Below are positions 47,512 through 54,800 of a stretch of DNA of 64,000 nucleotides, piece after piece (positions within the stretch are counted from its first letter, which is position 1; every line of letters begins with the position of its first letter). This stretch comes from Sphingobacterium gobiense. Lineage in GTDB: Bacteria > Bacteroidota > Bacteroidia > Sphingobacteriales > Sphingobacteriaceae. The stretch lies in NCBI RefSeq assembly GCF_002980575.1, contig NZ_PVBS01000001.1, positions 806,001 through 870,000 on the forward strand, written 5' to 3'. Position numbers and translations under genes: made by a program. The notes below the pieces were generated by a model. The model had not been told where the DNA came from. It saw only the letters and a program-made list of their open reading frames with translations, and searched no databases.

Positions 47512-48066
47512 ATGGCAGAAAAAACAATTGGTATAATCGTGGGGTCTTTAAGAAAGGGATCCTTCAACAAAAAAATTGCTAATTTTCTTATGGGAAGTGC
47601 GCCAGAGGGCTATACATTGGAGCGTATTGAAATTGGTGACCTCGCTTTGTACAACCAAGATTTTGACGAAGGTGAAAACCCCACATCCTATGCCCCTTTT
47701 CGCGAAAAAATAAAATCGTTAGATGGCGTTATTTTCATTACGCCAGAATACAATCGGTCCGTACCAGGGGTATTAAAAAATGCAATAGATGTTGGTTCCC
47801 GGCCCTATGGACAAAACGCATGGCAGGGAAAACCAACGCTGGTCATTTCGTCATCCATTAGTAATTTAAGCGGTTTTGGCGCAAACCACCATTTACGGCA
47901 ATCGCTTGTTTTTCTGGATATGCCGGTGCTGCAACAGCCAGAGGTTTATCTAGCGAACGTACAAAACCTGTTTGACGACAGTGGTAATTTAACCAACGAG
48001 GATACTGCTGATTTCTTAAGACAAGTATTAGATGCTTATGCGAAATTTGTCGAACGGTATTTTTAA
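47512..48066 (+). CDS. NADPH-dependent FMN reductase family flavoprotein
   Basis: This 184-residue flavodoxin-fold oxidoreductase uses NAD(P)H to reduce FMN, quinones or azo compounds. The FMN phosphate loop is [13 protein letters not shown] and the FMN ring contact is the family motif [16 protein letters not shown], followed by KPTLVISSS and [10 protein letters not shown]. It starts 66 bp after the DUF4342 stop. Its stop shares TTAA (48063-48066) with the convergent thioredoxin gene, a 4-bp overlap. Confidence 0.93.
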   Translation: MAEKTIGIIVGSLRKGSFNKKIANFLMGSAPEGYTLERIEIGDLALYNQDFDEGENPTSYAPFREKIKSLDGVIFITPEYNRSVPGVLKNAIDVGSRPYGQNAWQGKPTLVISSSISNLSGFGANHHLRQSLVFLDMPVLQQPEVYLANVQNLFDDSGNLTNEDTADFLRQVLDAYAKFVERYF

Positions 48067-48356
48067 AGATTCTCTTTAATTAGTCGTTCGAGCTCATTTG
48101 CGGGAAAAACACCAGACTGTCTCCAGCGTATTTCCCCTTTTTGGAAAAGGATCAAGGTGGGTACGCCACGTATCCCCAAGTTTGACGCGACTTGGGGATT
48201 CTTATCCACATCTATTTTTATAATAGCGGCATCCTCACCTACCCTCACCTTTAATTCATCTAATATTGGTGCTTGCGTCTTGCAAGGGCCGCACCATTCG
48301 GCAAAAAAATCAACCAGTACCGGTTTATCTTGATTTATTATCTCTTGAAATGTCAT
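48063..48356 (-). CDS. trxA: Thioredoxin
   Basis: This 97-residue thioredoxin has the active site WCGPC (residues 21-25), the buried DFFAEW strand, the cis-proline region [12 protein letters not shown], and the usual C-terminal helix [10 protein letters not shown]. There is no signal peptide, so it is cytosolic. It lies 100 bp downstream of two YeeE/YedE genes and a persulfide dioxygenase-like gene, which suggests it supplies electrons to sulfane-sulfur reduction. A separate -7 box (48404-48411) gives it its own promoter. Confidence 0.95.
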   Translation of the reverse strand: MTFQEIINQDKPVLVDFFAEWCGPCKTQAPILDELKVRVGEDAAIIKIDVDKNPQVASNLGIRGVPTLILFQKGEIRWRQSGVFPANELERLIKENL

Positions 48357-48403
48357 GCTGTTTCTTTTTATCTTATTTATTAAAACGTAGCGAACAGGAG
48401 CTA

Positions 48404-48411
48404 CAAATATA
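48404..48411 (-). promoter_or_regulatory. -7 box of trxA
   Basis: The minus strand reads TATATTTG, an exact TAnnTTTG element, with a leader of about 43 nt before the ATG at 48356. A GTAGC/GCTAC inverted repeat (48387-48404) lies in the leader. Confidence 0.45.
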
Positions 48412-48456
48412 TAAGCATTTTAGAGAAAAAAAGTTTTCACCACGACGCCAAATTTG

Positions 48457-48903
48457 CTAATGAGGCAATCTTTCTCTTAGATAGCCGTAAAACCATGTAC
48501 CTGCGATAGCACTCAGCAAAGTCACCGTAACCACGGTGGCTCCTGTACCAATTTGTGCAAACAATGGTCCGGGGCAAGCCCCAGTGATCGCCCATCCAAA
48601 TCCGAAAATCAATCCTCCATATATTTGACCTTTATTGAATTTCTTCGGAGAAATACGGATTGGTTCACCGTCTATAGTCTTAATCTTGAGTCTTTTAATT
48701 AACCAAACAGATATCATTCCAACCAATACAGCGCTGCCGATGATTCCGTACATGTGGAAGGACTGTAAACGGAACATCTCCTGTATACGAAACCAACTAA
48801 TAACTTCAGATTTAACGAAAATAACCCCAAAAAGTATTCCCACTATCAAGTACTTGACATTTTGATATGCTTTGCTTTCCAAATCTATCTTTTTGTAACC
48901 CAT
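48457..48903 (-). CDS. YeeE/YedE family protein, C-terminal half type (DUF6691)
   Basis: This 148-residue membrane protein has four hydrophobic segments. The motif GWAITGACPGPLFAQIG, with a central Cys, is the hallmark of the second half of YeeE/YedE thiosulfate transporters, which in Bacteroidota is a separate gene (DUF6691). It would form a complete channel with the upstream YeeE-type protein. It starts 13 bp after that gene, consistent with an operon. Transport of thiosulfate or a related sulfur species is inferred from family and neighbours. Confidence 0.87.
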   Translation of the reverse strand: MGYKKIDLESKAYQNVKYLIVGILFGVIFVKSEVISWFRIQEMFRLQSFHMYGIIGSAVLVGMISVWLIKRLKIKTIDGEPIRISPKKFNKGQIYGGLIFGFGWAITGACPGPLFAQIGTGATVVTVTLLSAIAGTWFYGYLRERLPH

Positions 48904-48916
48904 CTTCTATTTTTGT

Positions 48917-49480
48917 TTAAAGTAACAGTATGTATGGCAAAATTAGGTTCGCCATAATAAAACCTCCGATCATAAAACATATCGTGGCTACAAGTGACGG
49001 CCATTGACGATTAGACAGTCCCATGATAGCGTGCCCGCTTGTACAGCCACCTGCGTAGCGCGTACCGAATCCGACCAAAAAACCACCCACTGCCATCAGA
49101 AAAAATCCTTTTACTGTAAACAACGATTGCCAGTTCATAATATCTTCGGGGATCAAATTGTTATAATTCGTTATACCATAATCTACAAGCTCTTCCATCA
49201 ATGCCGGGCTCACGACTATAGCGTTGGGGTTGCCAAGTATTCCAGCTCCAACAATACCACCCAATAGAATACCAGCGACAAAAAATAGATTCCACATTTC
49301 TTTTCTCCAGTTATACTGAAAGAAAGGAATCTTCGCGGGGACACATGCAGCACAGATATGGCGTAACGACGAACTGATTCCAAACGACTTATTGCCTAAT
49401 AGCAACAAGGTGGGCACCGTAAGCCCAATCAACGGTCCTGCGATATACCAAGGCCACGGTTGTTTTAAGATTTCTAACAT
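48917..49480 (-). CDS. YeeE/YedE thiosulfate transporter family protein, N-terminal half type
   Basis: This 187-residue membrane protein has four to five hydrophobic segments. The motif RYAGGCTSGHAIMGLSNRQWPS contains the conserved Cys of YeeE/YedE proteins, which pass thiosulfate across the inner membrane by hydrogen bonding to cysteines. Together with the following DUF6691 gene it makes up a split YeeE. A -7 box at 49502-49509 may start its transcript, although the persulfide dioxygenase-like gene lies only 57 bp upstream. Confidence 0.9.
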   Translation of the reverse strand: MLEILKQPWPWYIAGPLIGLTVPTLLLLGNKSFGISSSLRHICAACVPAKIPFFQYNWRKEMWNLFFVAGILLGGIVGAGILGNPNAIVVSPALMEELVDYGITNYNNLIPEDIMNWQSLFTVKGFFLMAVGGFLVGFGTRYAGGCTSGHAIMGLSNRQWPSLVATICFMIGGFIMANLILPYILLL

Positions 49481-49501
49481 TTTCAGCGTTTTATTTAATT
49501 A

Positions 49502-49509
49502 CAAATTTA
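49502..49509 (-). promoter_or_regulatory. Candidate -7 box of the YeeE pair
   Basis: The minus strand reads TAAATTTG (49509 to 49502), matching TAnnTTTG, with an expected leader of about 17 nt. No good -33 element is visible. Confidence 0.35.
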
Positions 49510-49537
49510 CAAGATATTACGTATCTCCTATTATAAC

Positions 49538-50926
49538 TTAGATGACAGGATTTCCCTTTTGTTTCCATTCTTTCATTCCTCCTGCATAATTTTTGATCTT
49601 ATTAAACCCATTTCTCTTTAAAATAGAATAAGCTATCGTGGAACGATCACCTGCCTGACAATGGATAACAATCTGTTTGTCTTTGCTGATTTTATCGAGA
49701 TTATCCTGCAGCGTTCCTACGAAAACATGATGGGCTCCCTTTATGTGCCCGGCTTCGTATTCGGTAGCGCCACGTACGTCAACGATCTGCACATCCTCTT
49801 TACCAACGTACGCCTCAAATTCTTCTATAGAAATGACATCTACCGTTTCCAGATTCAGCCCCAAATCATGTATATCGGAAATGTATCCGTACATATTATC
49901 CATACCGATACGCATCAACTTTCGCGTCAAGTCTTCCATGCCGTCCTCTTCGGCCACTAAAATGAATTGTCGCTGATAATCGAGGAGCCAGCCGCACCAG
50001 GTAGAAAAAGAATTATTGCCCTGTATATTTAAGCTTCCGGGGATAAATCCTCTCGAATAATCGATCTTATTGCGTGTGTCCACAATGATGAGTCCGTTCT
50101 GATAGGCAGCCAAAAATTCTGCTCTGGATAATTTTGGATGTTTCGGAACCTCTATCAGTAATGGACGATTGACTTTGTTCAGATGCTTCATCATCGCAAA
50201 ATATGTTGGCGGTTCGGGTTGATCGGCCAATAAATAATCAGCAAACGCTTGTTCATCATTATGGCGACGAAACGCCCAATTACGGTTTTTTTCATATCCA
50301 ACTGTAGAACTAGGCACCGCTCCCAGTGCTTTTCCGCAAGCAGAACCCGCTCCATGTCCCGGCCACACTTGGATATAATCTGGTAGTCTTGCAAATTTTT
50401 TCAACGATTGAAACATCTGTTTAACTCCTGCTTCTTTTGTTCCCACCAGCCCAGCTGCTTTTTCTAAAAGATCCGGACGACCAATATCCCCGACAAATAT
50501 AAAATCACCGGTAAATACCATAACAGGCTTATCTGTCGCTGGATGATCAATCAACAAAAAACAGATACTTTCAGAAGTGTGTCCGGGCGTGTGGATGACC
50601 TTCAAACTTAGGTTACCCACCTTAATAACATCACCATCCCGCAATCCTTCATGTGGAAACTGATATTGCCAATCAGCATCACCCTCATCGGAAAGGTACA
50701 TCCTAGCCCCGGTTACCGATGCTAATTCTCGCGAGCCACAAAGAAAATCAGCGTGAATATGCGTTTCAGCGATGTGCGTAATGCGGAGGTTATTTTCGTC
50801 TGCAATACGCAAATACACATCAATATCTCTTTGTGCATCGATTACAACGGTCTCACCGGTGGCTTGACAGCCTATTACGTAGCTAGCTTGCGCTAGACTT
50901 TTATCATATACGTGTTGAAAAAACAT
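49538..50926 (-). CDS. Metallo-beta-lactamase/rhodanese fusion, persulfide dioxygenase-like
   Basis: This probably oxidises glutathione- or similar persulfides and handles sulfane sulfur. The 462-residue protein has an ETHE1/CstB-like metallo-beta-lactamase domain (1-245) with THIHADFLCG (His56, His58, Asp60), TPGHTSESI and VWPGHGAGSACG, then two rhodanese domains. The first (about 260-355) has no cysteine at the active loop; the second has Cys423 in HCQAGDRST. The arrangement matches the CstB type, usually encoded beside sulfur transporters as here. No CsoR- or ArsR-type regulator is adjacent. Confidence 0.92.
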   Translation of the reverse strand: MFFQHVYDKSLAQASYVIGCQATGETVVIDAQRDIDVYLRIADENNLRITHIAETHIHADFLCGSRELASVTGARMYLSDEGDADWQYQFPHEGLRDGDVIKVGNLSLKVIHTPGHTSESICFLLIDHPATDKPVMVFTGDFIFVGDIGRPDLLEKAAGLVGTKEAGVKQMFQSLKKFARLPDYIQVWPGHGAGSACGKALGAVPSSTVGYEKNRNWAFRRHNDEQAFADYLLADQPEPPTYFAMMKHLNKVNRPLLIEVPKHPKLSRAEFLAAYQNGLIIVDTRNKIDYSRGFIPGSLNIQGNNSFSTWCGWLLDYQRQFILVAEEDGMEDLTRKLMRIGMDNMYGYISDIHDLGLNLETVDVISIEEFEAYVGKEDVQIVDVRGATEYEAGHIKGAHHVFVGTLQDNLDKISKDKQIVIHCQAGDRSTIAYSILKRNGFNKIKNYAGGMKEWKQKGNPVI

Positions 50927-51008
50927 AATATTTATAAGTACTTCTATATTAATCCGTTTCTGTGTCTTTATACAAAGTTCCTATTTTATTTTTTATTGTT
51001 TGGTCACT

Positions 51009-51024
51009 TTAGTTACACAACTAA
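51009..51024. promoter_or_regulatory. Inverted repeat in the divergent promoter region
   Basis: TTAGTT (51009-51014) and AACTAA (51019-51024) are perfect inverted arms around ACAC, followed by a T-rich tract (ATTTTTATTTTTTATT). It lies between the MBL-rhodanese gene and the divergent three-gene cassette and could be an operator or an attenuator-like hairpin. Confidence 0.35.
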
Positions 51025-51116
51025 GATTTTTATTTTTTATTGGGGCATTTCTGGGGGTTCGCTTATAAAACTATTTGTCGATTAACATGTTATTATTATC
51101 AAAAGAGAGAACAACT

Positions 51117-51899
51117 ATGACGTCATTTTTTCAATACAGCGTACACCTTGCTGACAGTCCTTTCTGGGCTTTTGCTGTTCACGACGGGCATCAAATTGAT
51201 CCTACTGTCGAGCATTTTATGCTGTTGGATGAAACGCAACGTTTGAGAGAAGAAGATCCGTATACCGCCTCAATGGCAGAATTGCCAATCAACCAACTTT
51301 TTGTAGGATCTTCACGTTTTCAGCTGGACGTCAACCGTAAGGAAGAAGATTCCGTATACCTTCGACCAGAACAGGCTTGGGGATTGGAGGTTTGGAAAGA
51401 TACGCTACCATCTACCATTTTACAACAGCTCTATGATGACTACAAGAATTTCTATAAACAGGTAGACAGCTATATACAACACACCATTGATAAGCATCAC
51501 TTTTTTGTTGTCCTTGATGTACATTCCTATAATGCGCAACGAATCAACGAAAAGCAACCCATAGATAAGCACGCCAATCCGCAGATAAACCTAGGCACCC
51601 GATACAATACAGAAAAATGGCGACCAGTGATCGATAGGTTTATGGAGAGCGTACGTAGCCAGCGACTTTTGGATGAAGCTATTGATATTCGAGAGAACGT
51701 AAAGTTTAAAGGCGGGTATTTAGCACAACATATTCTCGACAAATTTGGTGACCAGGGTTGTGTTTTATCCATCGAATTCCGAAAAGATTTTATGAACGAA
51801 TGGACGGGCCTTCCTTATCAACCTGTTATTCTCGAATACAAACAGTTATTACTCTACACCTTAAAAGATCTGCAAAAACTAGACATATATGGAGTTTAA
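51117..51899 (+). CDS. N-formylglutamate amidohydrolase family protein
   Basis: This 260-residue protein belongs to the N-formylglutamate amidohydrolase family, zinc hydrolases of the carboxypeptidase fold. Likely landmarks are HDGHQIDPTVEHF near the N-terminus, FFVVLDVHSYNAQR in the middle, and NVKFKGGYLAQHIL and CVLSIEFRKDFM near the end. No histidine utilisation genes are nearby, so true formylglutamate is an unlikely substrate; a glutamyl or aspartyl amide is more plausible. The start at 51117 follows AAAAGAGAGAACAACT; ATG at 51075 and 51087 are alternatives. Its 3' end overlaps the next gene by 11 bp. Confidence 0.82.
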   Translation: MTSFFQYSVHLADSPFWAFAVHDGHQIDPTVEHFMLLDETQRLREEDPYTASMAELPINQLFVGSSRFQLDVNRKEEDSVYLRPEQAWGLEVWKDTLPSTILQQLYDDYKNFYKQVDSYIQHTIDKHHFFVVLDVHSYNAQRINEKQPIDKHANPQINLGTRYNTEKWRPVIDRFMESVRSQRLLDEAIDIRENVKFKGGYLAQHILDKFGDQGCVLSIEFRKDFMNEWTGLPYQPVILEYKQLLLYTLKDLQKLDIYGV

Positions 51900-53736
51900 C
51901 GATAAAATATTGCCTCAACTATTACGGGCAATTAAAGAAAGAACGCCCATACATAAACAAGTCCCAAATAAAGGAAAGATTATTTTTAATAAAATAGTCC
52001 CTTATCTATTTATATACCGTATACCCGATTCGGGTAAAGATCGTATGTTATCGGAGCTAACAAAATCCGAATTAGCCAGTGCGGTATTCTTGCCAAATAA
52101 TAGTGACGATCCGGTAAGTTTGTGGGTTCCAAAGCTGGCAACAGCACTTGCGGAAGAATTTGGCACCTGTTTACTTATCGAAGTATGGAGTGCCCCGGAA
52201 GACCAGGATGCTGATATCGCCATTCATCTCTCGCAAAAAAATGCACTGGTACTGGCAGAATACTTAAAGAAAAATATAGAGACCGAGGCGCCTGAATTCC
52301 TCGTCGAACTCAAGAGAGAAACGAAGTTACCACGTCCACCTCGGCTTCCACTTTTGGTCAACACAGATGATACAAAAAAAAATATCGTCATCGCTCTCGG
52401 CATCTCTGTTCGCAAGCGATACGAGAATATAGAAGGCGTGCACTTACCATTGTTGGCACGGGCTTTTCGAGAGTCTTTAGCAAAAGGCCTGTCACGGCTA
52501 TTCTTTGAATTTGTACGGTTGTATACAACAGCACAGGCAGCCCAGTTTAAAATGAAAGGTCAGGAGCGACTTAACGCGGAGATATACGAAATAGATCGCG
52601 CGTTAGCGAAAGAGAGTCAGAAGTTTGATTTCTTACTCCTCGTTACACCTACCAATTCTCACGAAGCATGGTTGCAATTCAAAAAGGATAAATACAGAAA
52701 GACGCCGGTTTTTCATTACAGACCCATTCCGATTGATCCGGATATTGTAAAGAGAAACTTATATAATCTGCGTATCGAAGATATCTATGACCCGACGATA
52801 GCCTATCTTTTCAGAGACAAACGGCGAGAGCTTGATGATATGATGACGATGCTCGCCTCTCGCGGCACGTCAGATTTCAAATACGGAAGCCTGATGGTTT
52901 TTGGCAATGTGGATGAGCAGTTATATGGACTGGCAAAAGCCATGCTTACCGCTATTGATAGTATAACGCAGTCAGAAAGGCAAGAATCGGAAGAAGAATA
53001 TCTCGATGCTAAGGCTTTTGCCCGACTAGCAGAAGAGGAAATAGCTTTTCTTCAACAACAATCGCCAACCTTCAAAACCAGTGTACGTGTCCGCGATGAT
53101 ATCGCCGGGGTTATGGTGAACCACGGCGTGCTGAATATCAGTAAACAATACAGAATAAGTAGGCGGAGAGCTATCGCGCTTATCCAACATGAAGTGGGTA
53201 CCCACATTATTACGTATTTCAACGGAAAAGAGCAGCCTTTTAGTCTTTTCCGACTAGGTGTTCCTGGATACGAGCAGCTGCAGGAAGGACTTGCCGTTCT
53301 TGCCGAATACCTGGTTGATGGCCTTACAAACCAACGACTGCGCATATTGGCGGGACGTGTTATTGCTGTACAACACATGCTATTAGGATATTCATTTGTC
53401 GAAACGTTTGACATGCTACACGAAGAATATCACTTTAGTACCAACACCTCTTTCACCATAGCGATGCGTGTATATCGTTCTGGCGGACTAACGAAAGACA
53501 CTGCCTATCTACAGGGATTCAAAGAACTTATCCAATATATACAGGAAGGCAAAGATCTGAATTTACTTACCATCGGAAAGATCCGGGAAGACTATTTGCC
53601 TATTGTGCATGATTTAATTCAACGCGGTGTATTACGGCATCCGCGCATCAAACCCCGTTATTTACACGAGCCTTATACGGATAAATTAAAAGATTTAAAT
53701 CAATTTGCCAGTATTTTTAAAATGATTAATTACTAA
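51889..53736 (+). CDS. DUF1704 / QEGLA-motif zinc metallopeptidase
   Basis: This 615-residue protein is of the family named flavohemoglobin expression-modulating QEGLA motif protein (DUF1704). The metal site HEVGTH (434-439) is an HExxxH motif, and LQEGLAVLAE (464-473) contains the namesake QEGLA with Glu466 as probable third ligand. Eukaryotic relatives (MATCAP) are tyrosine carboxypeptidases acting on tubulin. The first 300 residues form a family-specific N-terminal domain. There is no signal peptide. It overlaps the amidohydrolase gene by 11 bp and precedes the ATP-grasp gene by 16 bp, so the three form one unit. Its bacterial substrate is unknown. Confidence 0.88.
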   Translation: MEFNDKILPQLLRAIKERTPIHKQVPNKGKIIFNKIVPYLFIYRIPDSGKDRMLSELTKSELASAVFLPNNSDDPVSLWVPKLATALAEEFGTCLLIEVWSAPEDQDADIAIHLSQKNALVLAEYLKKNIETEAPEFLVELKRETKLPRPPRLPLLVNTDDTKKNIVIALGISVRKRYENIEGVHLPLLARAFRESLAKGLSRLFFEFVRLYTTAQAAQFKMKGQERLNAEIYEIDRALAKESQKFDFLLLVTPTNSHEAWLQFKKDKYRKTPVFHYRPIPIDPDIVKRNLYNLRIEDIYDPTIAYLFRDKRRELDDMMTMLASRGTSDFKYGSLMVFGNVDEQLYGLAKAMLTAIDSITQSERQESEEEYLDAKAFARLAEEEIAFLQQQSPTFKTSVRVRDDIAGVMVNHGVLNISKQYRISRRRAIALIQHEVGTHIITYFNGKEQPFSLFRLGVPGYEQLQEGLAVLAEYLVDGLTNQRLRILAGRVIAVQHMLLGYSFVETFDMLHEEYHFSTNTSFTIAMRVYRSGGLTKDTAYLQGFKELIQYIQEGKDLNLLTIGKIREDYLPIVHDLIQRGVLRHPRIKPRYLHEPYTDKLKDLNQFASIFKMINY

Positions 53737-53752
53737 AATTAATAAAGGAAAT

Positions 53753-54760
53753 ATGAACATCGCATTTTTAATCAACCAGACCCACAAAGAGGAAAGCAAC
53801 TTTACGACCACATTTCTTTCTTTTAACGCATATAGACGTGGGCATACGGTATTTTATATCGGTCTGGCTGACTTCACCTATCACAACGAGTATAATATCG
53901 GTGCCCATTGTCGCGTGATAGAACCATCAGAAAGTATAGAAAGTCAAGAAGGTTTCTTGGAAATGATACGCAAAAAGGAAAAGCAATATATAGATGCCAC
54001 GCAAATGGATGTCCTTTGGATTCGCTACGACCCTGTCATAGATATGCTCAACCGTCCTTGGGCACCTCCCACTGCTTTACAGTTCGCACAACTTATCAAG
54101 CGACAAGGAACCTGGGTTATAAACGATCCCGACAAGCTGGTAGAGGCAACCAATAAATTATATTTAGAATACTTTTCCAAAAAAATTCGTCCTAAAACCA
54201 TGATTACCCGTTCCTACAATGATGTCGTCAATTTCTTGGACAACCAAGACCATCAAATCATTTTGAAGCCGTTAACAGGATCTGGCGGAAAAAATGTTTT
54301 TCTGGTGAAGAAGGATGAGCGGCACAACCTGAAGCAGACCGTAGAAGTCATCACACGCGATGGCTATTTGCTTGCACAAGAGTACCTGCCAGAAGCTGCT
54401 AACGGCGATATCCGTTTTTTCCTGTTGAATGGTGATCCTATACAGATAGCGGGGAAATATGCCGGTGTCAACCGAATACAGCAAAAAGGTGATATCCGGA
54501 GTAATATCCACCAAGGCGGAACGGCACAAAAGGCACATGTTGACGAAACCATCTTTGCTACCGTCGCTCAAGTTACGGAGAAGCTAAAGGAAGACGGTAT
54601 GTATTTCGTTGGGTTAGATATCGTAGGAGATAAAATAATGGAAATCAATGTCTTTAGTCCCGGCGGCCTCAATTTAGCGTCTAAACTGAATAATGTGGAT
54701 TATGCTTCTCTTGTTTTAGATCATATAGAAAACGAAGTGGAAAAACGAAAAAGCAAATAA
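53753..54760 (+). CDS. Glutathione synthetase-like ATP-grasp ligase
   Basis: This 335-residue ATP-grasp enzyme of the GshB type would join a carboxylate to an amine using ATP. It has an N-terminal pre-ATP domain (MNIAFLINQTHKEESNFTTT), the nucleotide lysine and glycine loop QIILKPLTGSGGKNVF, the strand LLAQEYLPEAANGDIRFFL with metal and ATP ligands, and a terminal MEINVFSPGG with the metal-binding Glu-Asn. A partner gshA or glutamate-cysteine ligase is not in this window. Its link to the amidohydrolase and QEGLA genes suggests synthesis or trimming of a glutamyl-type peptide, rather than plain glutathione synthesis. Confidence 0.88.
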   Translation: MNIAFLINQTHKEESNFTTTFLSFNAYRRGHTVFYIGLADFTYHNEYNIGAHCRVIEPSESIESQEGFLEMIRKKEKQYIDATQMDVLWIRYDPVIDMLNRPWAPPTALQFAQLIKRQGTWVINDPDKLVEATNKLYLEYFSKKIRPKTMITRSYNDVVNFLDNQDHQIILKPLTGSGGKNVFLVKKDERHNLKQTVEVITRDGYLLAQEYLPEAANGDIRFFLLNGDPIQIAGKYAGVNRIQQKGDIRSNIHQGGTAQKAHVDETIFATVAQVTEKLKEDGMYFVGLDIVGDKIMEINVFSPGGLNLASKLNNVDYASLVLDHIENEVEKRKSK

Positions 54761-54790
54761 ACGGCTTGCCATATTTGGAAAGCCGTCTTT
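54761..54790. terminator. Terminator between the ATP-grasp gene and the GT20 fusion gene
   Basis: ACGGCTT (54761-54767) pairs with AAGCCGT (54780-54786), with extra CCA/TGG pairs in the loop, followed by CTTTATT. It stands between convergent stops at 54760 and 54801. Confidence 0.6.
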
Positions 54791-54800
54791 ATTGCTATGT

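Noticed and set aside
51117-54760. Histidine-utilisation (hut) gene cluster, suggested by the N-formylglutamate amidohydrolase-like gene
   Set aside because: No hutH, hutU or hutI homologue is present and the neighbours are a QEGLA peptidase and an ATP-grasp ligase.
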